DNA from: Promethearchaeota archaeon | GTDB lineage: Archaea > Asgardarchaeota > Lokiarchaeia > Sigyniarchaeales > SOKP01 | NCBI GenBank assembly: GCA_013375475.1 | Contig: JABXKD010000038.1 | Span: 1 to 33,721 of the forward strand | Length of the DNA stretch: 33,721 nucleotides | Direction of reading: 5' to 3' | In this document: piece after piece, positions 16,642 through 24,460 of the stretch | How positions within the stretch are numbered: position 1 is the first letter of the stretch | How the letters are laid out: each line of letters begins with the position of its first letter | Translations under genes and position numbers: made by a program | The notes under the pieces: model-generated | The model's database searches: none | The model's input: the letters and a program-made list of their open reading frames with translations, nothing else | What the model was told of the DNA's origin: nothing

Positions 16642-17571
16642 TTATGTGAGTAATTTTAGTAGATCACTATGTTTCAATGCCATTAATAATCCGTTGGTAC
16701 ATTTTCCTGTCCATTCTTGTTCTACTTGCTTCCATAATTCATCCTCGCCCCATTTCCAGTTAGGATGTGAACCTCCATCCTCTCCCAATCGGTTTACTTC
16801 ATTTTTTAATAGCTTGTATACCTTGTCAAAATAATTCTCAAAGAGATAGGACGATTTTTCTGTAACAAACCACTGTATTTTAACATCCTCAAATCTTTGT
16901 TCTTCCAAGAGATCAGTATCGGTTATGGTCCTATCTATCATCGCAAAAATTTTCTTTTGTAATTTTTCAGGCACATTGGGAATGAGACGCTTAAAACAAA
17001 GAAATTTGTATTGGACAAATCCTGTGAGTTTGGATTCTAATTTTAGAAAATTCTCCAAATCACTCAATAATTCATCGAGTAGCGATTGTGGGACGAATTG
17101 TGAGTACTTTAGGAGATAACTTATAACCTCGATACTTGGGTTCGGCCAATCTTCAACCTTAGGGGGTTTCAATTTTTCTATGTGCCACCATGGTGCATGT
17201 GGTGATTGACTTTGCTCTTTTGTGTGGGAATACCAGAAATTTTTGAGAGAGAATCCTTCTGTATAACGTTGTGTTTCTTTAACAAGATAAGATATCGCCT
17301 TTTCAACCATTTCATCCGGTTTTGAAAGGTTTAAATTAGTTATATATTGTAAAGCCACGGTAGTAGCCAGAACTGAAGATTCATTCATACGAAGATCGGA
17401 TTCTAGAGCCTTTCCAAAACCTCCATCGTCATTTTGATAAGTTTTCAATATCTCAAGGACCTTTTGAGGGGAATTATCACTGAAAACAAATTCAAAAAGA
17501 GCTATATCCAATGGTCTAGCATTGGTTATGATATACTGTTTTGCTTTAGCAAATTTGTTTTTGGGGGTCAT
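16642..17571 (-). CDS. Prenyltransferase/squalene-cyclase alpha-barrel fold protein
   Basis: Protein of 309 residues rich in alpha helices, with the terpene-cyclase/prenyltransferase repeat signature QNDDGGFG at 46-53 and a following SSVLATTVALQ helix. The APWWHIE stretch in the middle matches a group of stand-alone bacterial and archaeal proteins with this fold and no proven enzyme activity. The DxDD catalytic motif of true squalene-hopene cyclases is not seen, so cyclisation is doubtful. A GTG at 17580 could extend it by three residues; ATG 17571 is chosen. The C terminus contains a second, degenerate GEDGGSHPNWKWGED repeat. Confidence 0.75.
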   Translation of the reverse strand: MTPKNKFAKAKQYIITNARPLDIALFEFVFSDNSPQKVLEILKTYQNDDGGFGKALESDLRMNESSVLATTVALQYITNLNLSKPDEMVEKAISYLVKETQRYTEGFSLKNFWYSHTKEQSQSPHAPWWHIEKLKPPKVEDWPNPSIEVISYLLKYSQFVPQSLLDELLSDLENFLKLESKLTGFVQYKFLCFKRLIPNVPEKLQKKIFAMIDRTITDTDLLEEQRFEDVKIQWFVTEKSSYLFENYFDKVYKLLKNEVNRLGEDGGSHPNWKWGEDELWKQVEQEWTGKCTNGLLMALKHSDLLKLLT

Positions 17572-17608
17572 ATTCTTCACAAATTGATAGTAATTTAAAA
17601 AAAAATGT

Positions 17609-18439
17609 TTATAATTCTCTTATAAACGATTCTATTGCTTTATTATACCCATCTGTTGCCTCATATTGGATCATATGTCCAATCTTTGGTGTTAAAATTA
17701 CTAATGTGGAGTTAGGAATTTTCTGGGCCATCGATTTTGAGTCGTCTGGAAGGATAAAAATATCCTTATCCCCCGTTAATATCAAAGTTGGAACGCTAAT
17801 ATCTTTTAGTTTATTTTCCACATTGAAGTTATTTAAAATAGATTCCATCGTTCGGAGTCCTACATATTCTTCGTTTTGAAGAGTTAAATCTACGAATTCT
17901 TTAATTAACTCCGTTTGTTCTTTCCTAGCTTTTCGTTGGAAACAGAGTCCTATAAAAATCGTTTCGATCGTTTCCCTATCTTTGAGAGACATTTCACCAG
18001 ATTTTAAGTCTTTAATATATTGGACTAAACCGGGATTATTAAGTTTGGGTGCTGTTGACATTAAAATTAATCCCTCTAATCTTTTTGCCAAATTGGGATT
18101 TGTAGCGTAGATCAAACTAATCATGCCGCCCATCGAATGACCTACAAGAATAACTTTTTCATCGCCTATTAATTTTGAAAGAGTTTCCTCTAAATATTGT
18201 GCTAATTCTGCTAATTCATATAACTCCGATTCTGGTTTATCGCTTTTTCCATGACCTAAATGGTCTATTGCAATCGTTCGATAGTTACTCGAGAACAGTT
18301 CTACTTGTGCTTCAAATAACCATGAAGAGCCTAAAAAGCCATGGATGAAAACTAAATTCTTCCCTTTTCCTTTTTCTATGTAGTGAATCTTATAACCTTT
18401 ATCAAGTTCTATATATGGCATAATAATCGTATTATTCAT
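17609..18439 (-). CDS. Alpha/beta hydrolase (esterase/haloperoxidase-like)
   Basis: Serine hydrolase of 276 residues: HGFLGSSWLF oxyanion region at 33-42, DHLGHGKS at 59-66, nucleophile elbow GHSMGG with S102, an acid in LILTGDKDIF and histidine in KIGHMIQYE near the end. A cap of helices covers about 130-200. The substrate is unknown; members act on esters, lactones or C-C bonds. Two ATGs compete: 18439 and 18421 (MPYIELDKGYKIHY), and the second lies at leaderless distance (about 27 bases) from a TATA box near 18443-18456, so the true protein may be six residues shorter. It is divergent from the threonine-dehydratase-like gene. Confidence 0.87.
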   Translation of the reverse strand: MNNTIIMPYIELDKGYKIHYIEKGKGKNLVFIHGFLGSSWLFEAQVELFSSNYRTIAIDHLGHGKSDKPESELYELAELAQYLEETLSKLIGDEKVILVGHSMGGMISLIYATNPNLAKRLEGLILMSTAPKLNNPGLVQYIKDLKSGEMSLKDRETIETIFIGLCFQRKARKEQTELIKEFVDLTLQNEEYVGLRTMESILNNFNVENKLKDISVPTLILTGDKDIFILPDDSKSMAQKIPNSTLVILTPKIGHMIQYEATDGYNKAIESFIREL

Positions 18440-18534
18440 TATTATATTTATAATTTAAGAATAATCTTCCGTAATTATACCATTTTTTTTAAGATTACAT
18501 GTATTAATTATACTAACTAAAATAATTCGTGTGG

Positions 18535-18557
18535 AAATGGTAGTTCAGATACCATTT
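18535..18557. repeat. Perfect 8-bp inverted repeat in the leader of the PLP-enzyme gene
   Basis: AAATGGTA at 18535-18542 faces TACCATTT at 18550-18557 around a seven-base spacer. It ends 14 bases before the ribosome binding site of the threonine-dehydratase-like gene and may overlap its transcription start. It could be a dimeric regulator site or an mRNA hairpin. Confidence 0.45.
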
Positions 18558-18571
18558 TACTACATCTTATT

Positions 18572-18577
18572 GAGGAG
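18572..18577 (+). promoter_or_regulatory. Shine-Dalgarno deciding the ATG start of the PLP enzyme
   Basis: GAGGAG is directly followed by TTG and then ATG at 18581. The spacing makes the ATG, not the TTG at 18578, the natural start. Confidence 0.6.
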
Positions 18578-18580
18578 TTG

Positions 18581-19552
18581 ATGGACATTTTTAAGAGCAT
18601 CAAAAACGCTTATACAATAATATCTCGTGTAGCAAACGTCACACCTGTAATGACAAGTAGAACCTTAGATTCGATTACAGGAGCAAAACGTGTGATTATA
18701 AAATGTGAAAATTTTCAGCGAACTGGATCCTTTAAGTTTAGAGGGGCTTGGAATTGTATTAGCCATATTCCAATAGTTGAAAGAGAGAGAGGAATTATTG
18801 CTCACTCATCAGGAAATTTTGCTCAAGCAGTTGCTTTGGTGGCAACAATACTCCAATTAAAAGCCACAATCGTAATGCCTAATAATGCAACTCCTTCCAA
18901 GATTCAAGCTACAAAAGGGTACGGCGCAGAAGTTGTTTTGTGTGGAAACGAGCCCGGTGATCGAGCTAAAAAAGCAGAAGAATTGATACAAAAATATAAT
19001 TACAGACTAATACACCCATTTGACGATAATAGTGTAATTGTTGGTGCGGGGACAACTGCTTATGAACTGATGAATTCCATTGATCTAATTGATTTACTGT
19101 TTGTTCCAATTGGTGGCGGTGGTTTAATTAGTGGATGTTCGATAGCTGCAAAAGGAATAGATCCAAGAGTAAAAGTTATTGGGGTTGAACCTAAAAACGC
19201 AGATGACGCATTCCGATCGTTTCAACTTGGTAAACGAGTGCCTGTGGAAAACCCAAATACTATAGCTGATGGCTTGAGAACTTCCGTAGGGGAATTAACT
19301 TTCCCTATAATACAAGAAAATGTAGACAAAATTATTACGGTGACTGAAGAGCAAATTATTGACGCTATGAGGTTCTATTGGGAACGCATGAAACTTATCG
19401 TTGAACCATCTGGAGCAGTATCTTTAGCAGGGCTATTATCAGGTAATATAGATCCTTCGCTTATCAAAAACAGAAGAATTGGCATAATTATAAGCGGTGG
19501 GAACATCGATTTATCAGACTTTTTTGCAACTTTGAAGCTAAAACTTGCTTAA
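18581..19552 (+). CDS. Threonine dehydratase / serine racemase-type PLP enzyme
   Basis: Fold-type II PLP enzyme of 323 residues without an ACT domain, the length of catabolic threonine dehydratase and serine racemase. The Schiff-base lysine is K52 in GSFKFRG, the substrate carboxylate loop reads SSGNFAQA (76-83; usually SSGNHAQG, so histidine is replaced by phenylalanine), the phosphate loop is GGGGLISG at 178-185, and the end carries ISGGNID. It likely deaminates threonine or serine to the 2-oxo acid and ammonia, or racemises serine. The lack of an ACT domain argues against an isoleucine-feedback biosynthetic role. Expression may be controlled through the leader palindrome. Confidence 0.88.
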   Translation: MDIFKSIKNAYTIISRVANVTPVMTSRTLDSITGAKRVIIKCENFQRTGSFKFRGAWNCISHIPIVERERGIIAHSSGNFAQAVALVATILQLKATIVMPNNATPSKIQATKGYGAEVVLCGNEPGDRAKKAEELIQKYNYRLIHPFDDNSVIVGAGTTAYELMNSIDLIDLLFVPIGGGGLISGCSIAAKGIDPRVKVIGVEPKNADDAFRSFQLGKRVPVENPNTIADGLRTSVGELTFPIIQENVDKIITVTEEQIIDAMRFYWERMKLIVEPSGAVSLAGLLSGNIDPSLIKNRRIGIIISGGNIDLSDFFATLKLKLA

Positions 19553-19665
19553 TCAAGTTAAGTGATAAAATGTTAGATTAAACCTCGAGACGCCAAAAAT
19601 TTAATACGAAACGCACTGTGATTGAATCTGCTTTTTCAAATAAAAAGTAAAAAAAAAGAATAAAT

Positions 19666-20025
19666 TTAATCATCGATATTTGGAATGTCCCTAATACAAT
19701 TAAAATCGCCATCCATGGTTTGAACGAGCAAATCTACGGCGTTATCAAACAGAGTTTCTAAAATTTTCTCAATTTTTTTAAAGTCTTCTTCATTTTGAAA
19801 TTTTAGAGTAATAATCTGTGTTACGTTATCGACATTTATTTCCATTGGGATTTCCTCTCTTAATCCTCCATACATTTTTAACATTACGATGATTTCTTCG
19901 GAATCAGCGACAATTCCTTCGATGTCATTTTTTACAGTCATCGAAATCGTTAAGTTTAACGCATTAATCTTAATATCTATCGCTTCTCGCAACATGCTCT
20001 TTAAACTTGGTATTATATCTTCCAT
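19666..20025 (-). CDS. Small acidic protein coupled to the CocE hydrolase, unknown function
   Basis: A 119-residue acidic alpha/beta protein, starting MEDIIPSLKSMLREAIDIK, with two strand-helix halves (about 20-60 and 60-105) and no cysteine-based or catalytic motif apart from one cysteine near the end. I do not recognise a family. Its AGGTGA ribosome binding site (20032-20037) overlaps the stop codon of the upstream CocE-type hydrolase gene and the gap is ten bases, so the two are translationally coupled and may act together, for example as a partner or regulator. That link is inferred from the gene layout. Confidence 0.65.
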   Translation of the reverse strand: MEDIIPSLKSMLREAIDIKINALNLTISMTVKNDIEGIVADSEEIIVMLKMYGGLREEIPMEINVDNVTQIITLKFQNEEDFKKIEKILETLFDNAVDLLVQTMDGDFNCIRDIPNIDD

Positions 20026-20035
20026 TATTTTTCAC

Positions 20036-21865
20036 CTATTTTTTCTCTTTTTTTATAATTGGAATATCAAGATAAGAAGAATTTAAACTATTTCTTGAAA
20101 TTGTTATAATCGGTTTTCCTTCAGAAGGATATCGTAAGAATGTATCTTTATCAGCTCCAGCTATAGCAATTTTAATTTTGTGCCCTTTTTTAATGAGAAC
20201 TGAAGTTACGTGTAATCCGAATTTGACTTCTGTAATTTCTCCTGGAATAAGAGGAGCAGAATCTTCTTTTTTATAACTATGGTAAGGAATTAGGATTTTG
20301 TATGGGGGCTCTTCAGACAAAACTTTTCTATGAATAAGTCGAAATTCTCCATCAGTTATGTAGGTAATATTCCCCCCTTCGTCTACATCTTCAAAATAAG
20401 CAAAAATTGCTCCGTCTTCGTGTGTCGACGCTAAATATAGGCATAAAATTATTTGTCCTGTAATCTCAGTGTCTTCTTCAAATGGTTGGCTAGTGTAGCA
20501 TATTAATTTTTCGTCGACTTTAGCCCTATTTTCGTATATAATTGGAAGCCCTAATAAAGCCCACCAGCGATTATTTCGTCCCGTAGAAACCCGAAAATTA
20601 ATTTTGTATTTATCGTCTCCGACATCGTTCTCAGGTTTTTTTCTCGTTAAAGTAAAATTCTCGGAAAAATACCATTTCTGATAATCGTGTCCTATTGGAG
20701 GCCAGACCTTAGATTTTTTCCATTGTTCTTCGACTAATGTATAATAATATATAACTTGTTCTTGTATTCCATCACTATAAATGCATTTGTCAAAGAAATT
20801 CATCCAAGCATTTACTTTATCTTTAGGCGATGGTGTTACTGAAGTTCGATTTGGGAAAAAATGATTTGCGGGTAGAACTGCTCCGTGAGTCCAATCTCCT
20901 AAAATTGCAATTTGGGGATTAGATAAATTCATGAAACGATGAATAATAGCATCACAATACCCAGAATCTAACCACGAACACCAAGCTAATACTGGTATCT
21001 TAGACTTTTCAATTTCATCTGTTCGATCAAAAATACTGAAATCATCAAATGAAGAACCGTCTAGGATTTGATCATCCCGAAAATTTTCTTCTAAGGTATG
21101 TTCATAAACATATTTATTAGCACCATGTTGTTCTAATGCGGTATTCAAAATTTCTAAATTCTTATCAGATTTTACGGGTTTTACACCTTTCGTAAGCAAC
21201 CAAGCTTCTGGCTTTATTTGTCTAAAGACTTTAGGATTATTTAGATCTAAATTTTTACCAAGAAATGACCATAACTGAATAAAAGCGTGATCAAAACACC
21301 CTCCTGGAAAAGCTACATCAGTGTATGGATCCCAAAATCCGTGTCCTGGTATCACAGCTTTTATTGCTTGATGATTATTCCTAGCAAATAACTCAGCTGT
21401 TGTCCCCGTATATGAAATACCTTTGGAAACAACATTACCATCAGACCAAGGTTGATCAATAATCCAATTAACTATATCATAGCCGTCCTTAACTTCTTCT
21501 TCGGAGAATGGTGTAATTCTTGAACCAAAGGATGCTCCACACCCCCTGACATCGGTATAAATGAGCGCGTAACCTCGACTAGTTACAACTTCAGGATTTG
21601 GGGCGTTTGTTGCCATACTATCAAGAATCCATCTGAAAGGAATTCGTAATTCCATCGCTCTCCAATACCTTGTTTGCGTTATCACTGTAGGAATTTTACT
21701 ACCTGGAGAAAGTCCCTTCGGAAGACAAATAGTAGCGGCAATTTTGACACCATCTCTTACTGGTATGTATGTTGAATCAACCGTGTATCCATCAGGGTAT
21801 TTTTTTTCTGGAATTTCACCTAATTCTTTAAATGGGTTATTTTTTATAGCATTTGGGTCTGTCAT
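20036..21865 (-). CDS. CocE/NonD-family hydrolase (X-Pro dipeptidyl-peptidase S15 fold)
   Basis: Alpha/beta hydrolase of 609 residues. The N-terminal part begins with the family marker VRDGVKIAATICLPKG (36-51), then TDVRGCGASFG at 104-114 and the nucleophile elbow GISYTGTTAE with S151. A helical cap and a C-terminal galactose-binding-like jelly roll (from about 380, including the LHVTSVLIKKGHKIKIAIAG region) complete the usual CocE layout. GDWTHGA carries the expected histidine. Members cleave acyl esters or X-Pro peptides. No signal peptide, so it is cytosolic. It is divergent from the TIM-barrel gene and coupled to the small downstream protein. Confidence 0.9.
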   Translation of the reverse strand: MTDPNAIKNNPFKELGEIPEKKYPDGYTVDSTYIPVRDGVKIAATICLPKGLSPGSKIPTVITQTRYWRAMELRIPFRWILDSMATNAPNPEVVTSRGYALIYTDVRGCGASFGSRITPFSEEEVKDGYDIVNWIIDQPWSDGNVVSKGISYTGTTAELFARNNHQAIKAVIPGHGFWDPYTDVAFPGGCFDHAFIQLWSFLGKNLDLNNPKVFRQIKPEAWLLTKGVKPVKSDKNLEILNTALEQHGANKYVYEHTLEENFRDDQILDGSSFDDFSIFDRTDEIEKSKIPVLAWCSWLDSGYCDAIIHRFMNLSNPQIAILGDWTHGAVLPANHFFPNRTSVTPSPKDKVNAWMNFFDKCIYSDGIQEQVIYYYTLVEEQWKKSKVWPPIGHDYQKWYFSENFTLTRKKPENDVGDDKYKINFRVSTGRNNRWWALLGLPIIYENRAKVDEKLICYTSQPFEEDTEITGQIILCLYLASTHEDGAIFAYFEDVDEGGNITYITDGEFRLIHRKVLSEEPPYKILIPYHSYKKEDSAPLIPGEITEVKFGLHVTSVLIKKGHKIKIAIAGADKDTFLRYPSEGKPIITISRNSLNSSYLDIPIIKKEKK

Positions 21866-21990
21866 TTTTATGTGACCAATAATTTTTAGAATTAATTTAA
21901 TTTAGATATTAGTATTTTTATAGTTTTTAGTAAGCTCGTAAAGATTTATTAAATGTGATAAATTTTGCTAAAAAAACTAATACAACTTTG

Positions 21991-22112
21991 GTGAAAGAAT
22001 TATTTTTTATGAAATAGATGGAAAGCAAATCCCCCGAGTTACAACAGGAACATCACCATTCTTAGGGGCGGCTCAATTTGGTAAAAACGCTCGAATATAC
22101 CGTAAAAAATTC
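21991..22112 (+). other. Frame-disrupted 5' end of the TIM-barrel gene
   Basis: The frame of the downstream gene stays open back to a stop at 21978-21980 and reads like real protein (DGKQIPRVTTGTSPFLGAAQ, then FGKNARIYRKKF), but it holds no ATG, GTG or TTG before 22113. A GTG at 21991 in the +1 frame reads MKELFF and meets TAG at 22015-22017. Adding one T to the T6 run at 22003-22008, or slipping back one base there, joins GTG 21991 to the coding frame as MKELFFYEIDGKQIPR. Either a one-base assembly or natural deletion, slippage at the T-run, or an ATT start would explain it. Confidence 0.65.
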
Positions 22113-22721
22113 TTGAATGATATAGAAGCCATCTTAGAGATACTAGAAGCGTGTTATGACGCAGGAGGGCGCGGAATAGAATTGATACCTGCGGGAAAAG
22201 TCGGTGAAGCAGCTAAAATTATGGCAGAAACCCACGATGACTTTATTATTACAGGTTCCACTTTTCCTGGACCTGATCCGTTAATCGATGAGTTAGCCAA
22301 TCTTAATGCTAAATTAATTTTTGCTCATGGAATGGTTTCAGATAAGAAAGATGAGAAATTAGAAAAACTTGTAGACGAAATTGAATCATTAGGAATAATA
22401 CCTGGAATAGCTGCTCATAATCCCGTTTCTACGTTAGAATACGCGTTCGAAAATCTTCCCTCTGTGAAAGCTTTTTTAATCCCATTTAACGCTCAAGGAA
22501 TGTTTATGGGAGATCAAAATAAGTTAGAGAATATTGTAGACAACCATAAAGACAAGTATTTTATAGGAATGAAAACGTTAGCAGCGGGGAAATTAGATAT
22601 AAATCAAGCTTACGATTACATTTCGCAACATAATATAAGTTGTGTTACTATAGGCATGGTTACTATTGAGGAAGCAAAGGTTTCTACAGAAGTAGCTTTA
22701 AAAGTTCTTCAAACATCATAA
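22113..22721 (+). CDS. TIM-barrel protein of unknown function, intact frame from an internal TTG
   Basis: 202 residues are readable from TTG 22113, but the natural protein almost certainly starts about 41 residues earlier (see 21991-22112). The full sequence looks like a beta/alpha barrel: a TGTSPFLGA start, AGGRGIELIPAGKV, then IITGSTFPGP, LIFAHGM and IPGIAAHNP strands, and a C-terminal half with MKTLAAGKLD and CVTIGMVTIEEAKVS that resembles the last strands of aldo/keto-reductase-like barrels. No nicotinamide-binding tetrad can be assigned with confidence, so no reaction is claimed. It is transcribed divergently from the CocE gene and converges on the 7-TM pair. Confidence 0.7.
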   Translation: MNDIEAILEILEACYDAGGRGIELIPAGKVGEAAKIMAETHDDFIITGSTFPGPDPLIDELANLNAKLIFAHGMVSDKKDEKLEKLVDEIESLGIIPGIAAHNPVSTLEYAFENLPSVKAFLIPFNAQGMFMGDQNKLENIVDNHKDKYFIGMKTLAAGKLDINQAYDYISQHNISCVTIGMVTIEEAKVSTEVALKVLQTS

Positions 22722-22749
22722 GTTAAGTGAAAACATTTATCCTTTTTTT

Positions 22750-23472
22750 TCAATCTAATTCCTTACCAAAACTCTTGTAAATTAAAAAGGCTGATGTAGT
22801 AGATATTATCAGTGCTGACACCATGTAGATAGTGCGGTATATTTGGTTTTCAAACAAAAAATGATACAAAAAGAATGCAAAAACCACCGCGAGTTGGAAA
22901 AATGAGCTAATAATAAACATATTAATCCTACGTTTTAGGATAACTCCTTCAAATATTTTTGAAAGCTTTAATGAGAAATAAATTTGGGGAATTAATAAAA
23001 AGGCTGCTAACAAAGCCCAACTGAAAACGAGAAAAAACCAGCTAAATCTAGGTACCCAGTTTGTAATCGAATCATACTGTATCCCATTGAAGAAATATCC
23101 TATCCAGAATACATAAGTAGATGTGATCCCATAAAGGATAATTATTAGACGAAACTTCCAATAGGGAGTTTTTTCTTCAAGCTTTACAAGCACCCAACTA
23201 AAAATAATAAAAAAACAATGATCGAAAAAGAAGAAATACATTGCTAATATATAAAAAAAGTATGCTAAAGGAGTAAATAGAAACAAAATTGAAAAATTAG
23301 CAAGGACATCTGTAAGAGCATACAAAATAAAGAAGCAACTCAGGGTATAAGTTGACCTATTTTTAGCTCGTTTGAGTAATTTGTAAGAGAAATAAGAGCT
23401 ATAGATTATCGGCCAAATTTGAGCCATTAAAACAAAGATAATTCTCTGAGTAAAAATACTTTGAAGTAGCAT
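22750..23472 (-). CDS. 7-TM membrane protein, paralog A
   Basis: 240 residues forming seven hydrophobic helices (about 9-31, 41-67, 67-98, 107-128, 144-171, 181-207, 212-236). The basic loops KLLKRAKNRS, KLEEKTPYWK and KLSKIFEGVILKRR, together with the KSFGKELD tail, all fall on one side, predicting the N terminus outside and C terminus inside, a receptor-like topology. No retinal-binding lysine sits in helix 7 and no kinase or other effector domain is attached. It is about 60% identical by eye to the neighbouring paralog at 23635-24357. Family not recognised; it could be a sensor or a small transporter. Confidence 0.75.
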   Translation of the reverse strand: MLLQSIFTQRIIFVLMAQIWPIIYSSYFSYKLLKRAKNRSTYTLSCFFILYALTDVLANFSILFLFTPLAYFFYILAMYFFFFDHCFFIIFSWVLVKLEEKTPYWKFRLIIILYGITSTYVFWIGYFFNGIQYDSITNWVPRFSWFFLVFSWALLAAFLLIPQIYFSLKLSKIFEGVILKRRINMFIISSFFQLAVVFAFFLYHFLFENQIYRTIYMVSALIISTTSAFLIYKSFGKELD

Positions 23473-23495
23473 CGTGTTTATTTTGCATATTTTAA

Positions 23496-23552
23496 GGATA
23501 TATACTCTAAAGTTAACTTTTTTAGGATTATAAAGAATTTGCTTTTGAAACT
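23496..23552 (-). promoter_or_regulatory. Promoter of 7-TM paralog A, with the palindrome AAAGTTAACTTT
   Basis: A TATA box (TATATA around 23499-23504) lies about 27 bases ahead of the ATG at 23472. Immediately upstream of it is a perfect 12-bp palindrome at 23509-23520 and then a conserved AT-rich stretch ending near 23552. The same arrangement occurs before the other paralog, so it was duplicated or is under selection. Confidence 0.6.
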
Positions 23553-23634
23553 AAGCTCGTTTTATTTTATCCGAAATCGTTTTATCCTATGTACTTCAAT
23601 CATTTTAAGCTAGAAGAGAACATTTAGATTTTTT

Positions 23635-24357
23635 TCATTCTAACTTCTTGCCAAAGCTCTTGTAGAGTAAATAAGCGGCAATGGTCGAAGTTTCTGGCAC
23701 CAAAAGAATATAAATTAATCTAAATATCTCGTTTTCAACCCAGGTATTATATAAGAATAATGAAAATACTACGGTGAGCTCTAGAAATGCGCTAACTATA
23801 AACATGTTAATCCTGCGTCTTAGTTTAATTCCTCCAAATATTTTATAAAGTTTAAACGAAAAATATATTTGCGGCATAAGTAAAAAGACTGCTAAAATGC
23901 CCCAACTGAAAATGAGAAAAACTACAGTAAAAGCAGGTATCCAGTTTGAACTTGCGTCATAGATTATTCCATTAAAAAAAAATCCTATAATGAGAACATA
24001 AGTCGATATGACTCCATAAAATGTAATAATTAAATAATACTTCCAATTAGGAGATTTTGTATCAAGTTTTACAAGCACCCAACTAATAATTATAAAAAAA
24101 CTATGGCTAAAAACGAAGAAATATATTCCAAATATGTAAAAAAAGTATGCGAAGGGTGTATCAAGAAAAAATATTGAGATTGTAGCAAGGAAATATGTGA
24201 GAGAAATCAAAAAAAAGAAGCTACTCAGAGTTAAAGTCGACCTACTTTTAGTTCGCTTTAGTAATTTATAACCAAAATACGAACCGTAGAATATTGGCCA
24301 CACTTGAACAATTAAAATAATGATAATTCTTTGAGTAAGAACGCTTTGAAGTAGCAT
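23635..24357 (-). CDS. 7-TM membrane protein, paralog B
   Basis: 240 residues, co-linear with paralog A without gaps: the start MLLQS(V/I)(L/F)TQRII, the loop KLLKRTKSRST, the SWVLVKL helix end, MPQIYFSFKL, RRRINMFI and the tail YKSFGKKLE all match. Same predicted seven-helix, N-out/C-in topology. Charges in the cytoplasmic loops are kept while the middle of helices 2 and 7 has diverged most, suggesting a changed ligand or partner rather than decay. It has its own promoter copy. A winged-helix-like regulator lies 103 bases upstream on the same strand. Confidence 0.75.
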   Translation of the reverse strand: MLLQSVLTQRIIIILIVQVWPIFYGSYFGYKLLKRTKSRSTLTLSSFFFLISLTYFLATISIFFLDTPFAYFFYIFGIYFFVFSHSFFIIISWVLVKLDTKSPNWKYYLIITFYGVISTYVLIIGFFFNGIIYDASSNWIPAFTVVFLIFSWGILAVFLLMPQIYFSFKLYKIFGGIKLRRRINMFIVSAFLELTVVFSLFLYNTWVENEIFRLIYILLVPETSTIAAYLLYKSFGKKLE

Positions 24358-24380
24358 TTTGTCTCGATATTATTTCAACG

Positions 24381-24438
24381 ATATATAATTTAAAGTTAAC
24401 TTCTCAAGAGTTATAAAAAATTTGCTTTTAAAACTTCT
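24381..24438 (-). promoter_or_regulatory. Promoter of 7-TM paralog B, sharing the AAAGTTAACTT element
   Basis: TATA-like ATATATAA at 24381-24388 is about 27 bases ahead of the ATG at 24357; the palindrome core AAAGTTAACTT is at 24392-24402, followed upstream by a stretch matching that of paralog A (TTATAAA...TTTGCTTTT). Position relative to TATA is the same within one base. Confidence 0.6.
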
Positions 24439-24460
24439 ACTGCTAATATGAATTTACCAC

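Noticed and set aside
16642..17571. Functional squalene-hopene cyclase
   Set aside because: Only the QxxDGGFG-type repeat is present; length is half of a true cyclase and the DxDD motif is missing.
22750..24357. Tandem repeat caused by a mobile element or by misassembly
   Set aside because: The copies differ throughout (about 60% identity by eye) and no terminal repeats, transposase or direct repeats flank them; an old gene duplication explains it.
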